In this document: piece by piece, positions 13,806 to 16,234 of the stretch
How positions within the stretch are numbered: the first letter of the stretch is position 1
Layout of the letters: every line of letters begins with the position of its first letter
Assembly: GCA_015657535.1 (NCBI GenBank)
Contig: JADHZB010000767.1
Coordinates: 1 to 16,234, forward strand
DNA: 16,234 bases
From: Nephromyces sp. MM_2019
Taxonomy: Eukaryota; Apicomplexa; Aconoidasida; Nephromycida
Reading direction: 5' to 3'
The notes under the pieces: model-generated
Databases searched by the model: none
Told to the model about the DNA's origin: nothing
The model's input: only the letters and a program-made list of their open reading frames with translations
Made by a program: the position numbers and the translations under genes

Positions 13806-14062
13806 CTGTTAAACCTTGTGGAGGCGCGGGTAATTTTGTGGCAGATTTTTTTTACAACTTTTCATCAATAGAAGCTGCATGCTTGAAATGCCGCGTTGGG
13901 TAAGCGTAGGGTTTTCTTGCTCAGTGTTTACCCGCGTCACACTTTCCGGTTGACCCTGTTTTGCTGGGATATCTTGATGAAAATACATCAAGAAGATATG
14001 CAATTACTATCTTCTTTGTATGTACCTGGGATGAGTACTACCTCCCCTCCGTTGCCTTGAAC

Positions 14063-14185
14063 TCAGTAAGACTGAGCCTTCCAAATTGCAATCTGCTTTG
14101 TGGCAAGTGTGTCTTGGGCATTATTATACAATGAACCCCGGTACTGAATACTATCTCTAAGGTTACGCACTATGTACTTGTGCAT
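14063..14185 (-). CDS. Candidate coding fragment of unknown gene
   Basis: A 40-codon frame from ATG at 14183-14185 to TGA at 14063-14065 reads MHKYIVRNLRDSIQYRGSLY then NNAQDTLATKQIAIWKAQSY. Its balanced composition stands out from the neighbouring sequence. It could be an exon of the same minus-strand gene as 13704-13805 or a fragment of an old mobile element. No motif recognised. Confidence 0.25.
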   Translation of the reverse strand: MHKYIVRNLRDSIQYRGSLYNNAQDTLATKQIAIWKAQSY

Positions 14186-14189
14186 TTCT

Positions 14190-15470
14190 TTGATCAAGGG
14201 ATTGTTGCATCATCTCCTTATATTTCATCATGTTTCTGGTGTAAGAAGTGTATATGCATCGGATGCTTCACTGAGTATAATCTGATTGGAGGAAGATGAT
14301 GTAGTTCCTAAAGTGCAAATTGTTCGATTATCCTGGGCGCTATTGTCGAAAATTTAAGGTGTTTTGACCAGTAAACATGCATGTTTTGGAGAGATCGTTT
14401 GTTTTATTGAGCTGAGTTGGGTATTGTGTATTTTGACTGTGAGTGATTGAGGGGGTTTGGTTGTGTATATGCACTTTTCCCAGCAATTTGCGATTGAGTT
14501 CATTTTCTGGTTCTGTATGCTGTGATTCTGGCCTATTGTACGAAGTTTGTTGATTACATTTTCAGTAATAGTTGATTCTTTTGTTTATGCGTCCATTTTT
14601 TATTGGAAACAGCCTACAGCTTTATAGAATAGCCTAGCGCTGTAAGTTTGTAGTGATTTTTTATGAATACCCATATATGCATGTACGACTAGCTTTTCCT
14701 CCTAAAAGCCTTTTTCCCCGCAGCTAGAAAGCATTTTCTTCTTCAAAAATACTCATTTTCATCCAAATTTGCGATAAAATACCCGAAAAGTTTTAAATTA
14801 ACAATTTTTCTTGCTTTTTGGTTTTATGTGGTTATGATATGAAGGATCGTTTTTTGGATTTTTGGTCTTTACTGAGTTGCCTAATCTGGTGTGTGTGCTA
14901 TGTTTCCTGAGATAGCTTGGCTAGGCTAGAAACTTGGAGGTCAATTTATCATCTTTTGTAATTTTTAGTGCCTTTTTAGCTTACCTTTTCTTATATTAAA
15001 ATATTTTTTCGTGGAGTAGTTGTAGATTGTTTTAAATCGTTTACTAGAGGAAGAAATTGTAAAATAGAAGGAGTAGTTTTTATGTGGATCCAAAAGAAAT
15101 CTAAATGGAGGGGTTGTACGCGAAAATTTTGAAATTACAGTGATTTGTGTCTAGGTAAGAAACTGGCTCTTCTTCCAGATTTCACGTTTTTTTCTCTGAT
15201 TTTTCCATTGTTTTCTGCTTCTTACCAAGCAACCTCTTCCAGACTTTAAATACACACCTCTCCCCCCTCCACATTTTCTCATTTGCAAAAGATATAACCC
15301 ACCTCCTTCCCCCTACCAGGTGTGCTGCGTTAGCGAATGGCTTTCCTCGTTGAATCAAACATTTTTGGCGAAATCTTGAAGATCTCTGCGAGTTTTTGGT
15401 TGGAAAAATATTTTTAGGCTTCTAATTTTGTGGTAATCTAAACGCCTTTTACCAGACTTTTTTGCCGACG
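14190..15470 (+). promoter_or_regulatory. 5' flank of the Rieske gene
   Basis: No coding frame worth reporting. The sequence is T/G-rich to about 15120 and pyrimidine-rich from about 15230 to 15320. A strong donor CTAG|GTAAGA at 15154/15155 and a strong acceptor, a long C/T tract ending CCCTACCAG| at 15319, define a possible 165-nt 5' UTR intron. Transcription start and core promoter were not identifiable. Confidence 0.4.
15155..15319 (+). other. Possible 5' UTR intron of the Rieske gene
   Basis: GTAAGA donor and polypyrimidine-tract acceptor (CCTTCCCCCTACCAG|) in the right orientation, 151 nt before the ATG. Its length is in the range of the short helicase introns. This is inferred from splice-site strength only. 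Confidence 0.35.
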
Positions 15471-16217
15471 ATGCTTCGAATGGCTCCGGTGCGATTTTTA
15501 GTTTCTCCTCCAGGTATGCAGTCTAACTTTATTCTGCGACTGGTCCACACACGCTTTGCAGTCTCCAGAGCTTCTCCATATCGATTTTTTGCAAGTCAGA
15601 CTTCTCATGGATTGACTCCATCAAAGTCTACCCCTCCTGCCAGTGAGACCACTGCATACGTTAATAGATTCGATCAAGCTGCCCACCCAAGTTTGTGGCA
15701 GATTGAGAAAGAGGAGAGAAAGAGAATAGTTGATTCTGCCTCCAATTCCGATAATAGTGAATTAATCAATGCAAATGTCGAGCATGAGGATTTGGTGGTA
15801 ACTTCGCAGGATCCTCATAAATTTGGGAGTATAATCAAATCTTTGGATACCAGGCATTACAATGAAATATGGGAACCAACTTTTCCCCGGAATCCAGACC
15901 TTAGTAAAGGCGAGCTAGCTTCAGGAGCAAATGTAACGAGAACAGCAGTTTGGCATGATCCTAAAGAACCAGCAATTGTCTCTGTTTCACGCTTCACTCC
16001 TGATCATTTTAGGCCTGCTGGTGCGAGCACGATGATGCCTGTTCCTGACTCTGCTAATTGTGATGCATTTCCAGATTTCAGGGATTATCGCCTGCCTGCA
16101 GGGCATGCTGATCGAAGGCCTTTCATGTATTTTGTTAGTGCTGGAAGCATCTTTATGGCTGCTTCACTTGTGCGATCTGTTATATGTAAAGCAATTCATC
16201 ACTACTGGATAGCAAAG
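15471..16217 (+). CDS. Ubiquinol-cytochrome c reductase Rieske iron-sulfur subunit, first coding exon (partial)
   Basis: Complex III subunit that passes electrons from ubiquinol to cytochrome c1 at the mitochondrial inner membrane. 249 codons are open from ATG 15471 to donor AAG|GTGAGT at 16217/16218; the gene continues beyond the window. Residues 1-45 are Arg-rich, with no acidic residue, fitting a mitochondrial presequence (MLRMAPVRFL... SPYRFFASQ). Residues 46-195 are a long extension, as in apicomplexan Rieske proteins. Residues 200-216 read FPDFRDYRLPAGHADRR, the conserved F-x-D-Y segment just before the membrane anchor, which is residues 217-238 (PFMYFVSAGSIFMAASLV). The two Cys-His cluster-binding loops must be in later exons. 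A weak donor-like CAG|GTATGC at 15513 was not used because the frame stays open and basic. The gene is divergent from the helicase. Confidence 0.88.
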
Positions 16218-16234
16218 GTGAGTTGGAGTTGGTG
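16218..16234 (+). other. Start of Rieske intron
   Basis: GTGAGT donor after the lysine codon that ends the membrane-anchor region; only 17 nt are in the window. Confidence 0.75.

Noticed and set aside
1..16234. tRNA, rRNA, CRISPR array, prokaryotic operon or phage content
   Set aside because: No T-loop-like GGTTCGANTCC arms, no rRNA-like blocks, no spaced identical repeats, and the confident genes are spliced.

Overview
The window looks like nuclear DNA of an intron-rich, AT-rich alveolate, most probably an apicomplexan or a close relative. Three things point there: GT-AG introns throughout a 17-exon gene, a plastid-type RNA helicase whose first exon reads as a signal peptide followed by a basic, Ser-rich transit-like region (the two-part leader of apicoplast proteins), and a mitochondrial Rieske protein with the long N-terminal region typical of apicomplexans. 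There are no operons, Shine-Dalgarno sites, rRNA, tRNA or CRISPR arrays.

Layout. (1) 1-1623: mostly non-coding; one candidate terminal exon of an unrecognised minus-strand gene (76-207) and two perfect hairpins side by side (1189-1263). (2) 1624-10532, minus strand: a DEAD-box RNA helicase of the DDX21 / chloroplast RH3 clade with a GUCT domain. I rebuilt it from 17 exons whose splice phases all agree (2499 nt, 832 aa plus stop). The nine 3'-most introns are short (76-193 nt except one of 416-class upstream of them), whereas the first eight are 309-1107 nt and hold CA microsatellites and small tandem repeats. (3) 10533-15470: about 4.9 kb between two divergent genes, with a 15-17 bp minisatellite, a 51-bp direct repeat, an imperfect 42-bp duplication, CA/TG arms, and several coding-like fragments on both strands that could not be assembled into a convincing gene. 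(4) 15471-16217, plus strand: first coding exon of the ubiquinol-cytochrome c reductase Rieske subunit, through its membrane anchor; the [2Fe-2S] domain lies beyond the window.

Both confident genes are nuclear genes for organelle proteins: one probably acting on RNA in the plastid (by analogy with plant RH3: intron splicing and ribosome assembly), the other in mitochondrial complex III. Nothing suggests that they function together; they are simply divergent neighbours. Function of the helicase in the plastid is an inference from clade plus leader, not something the sequence proves.
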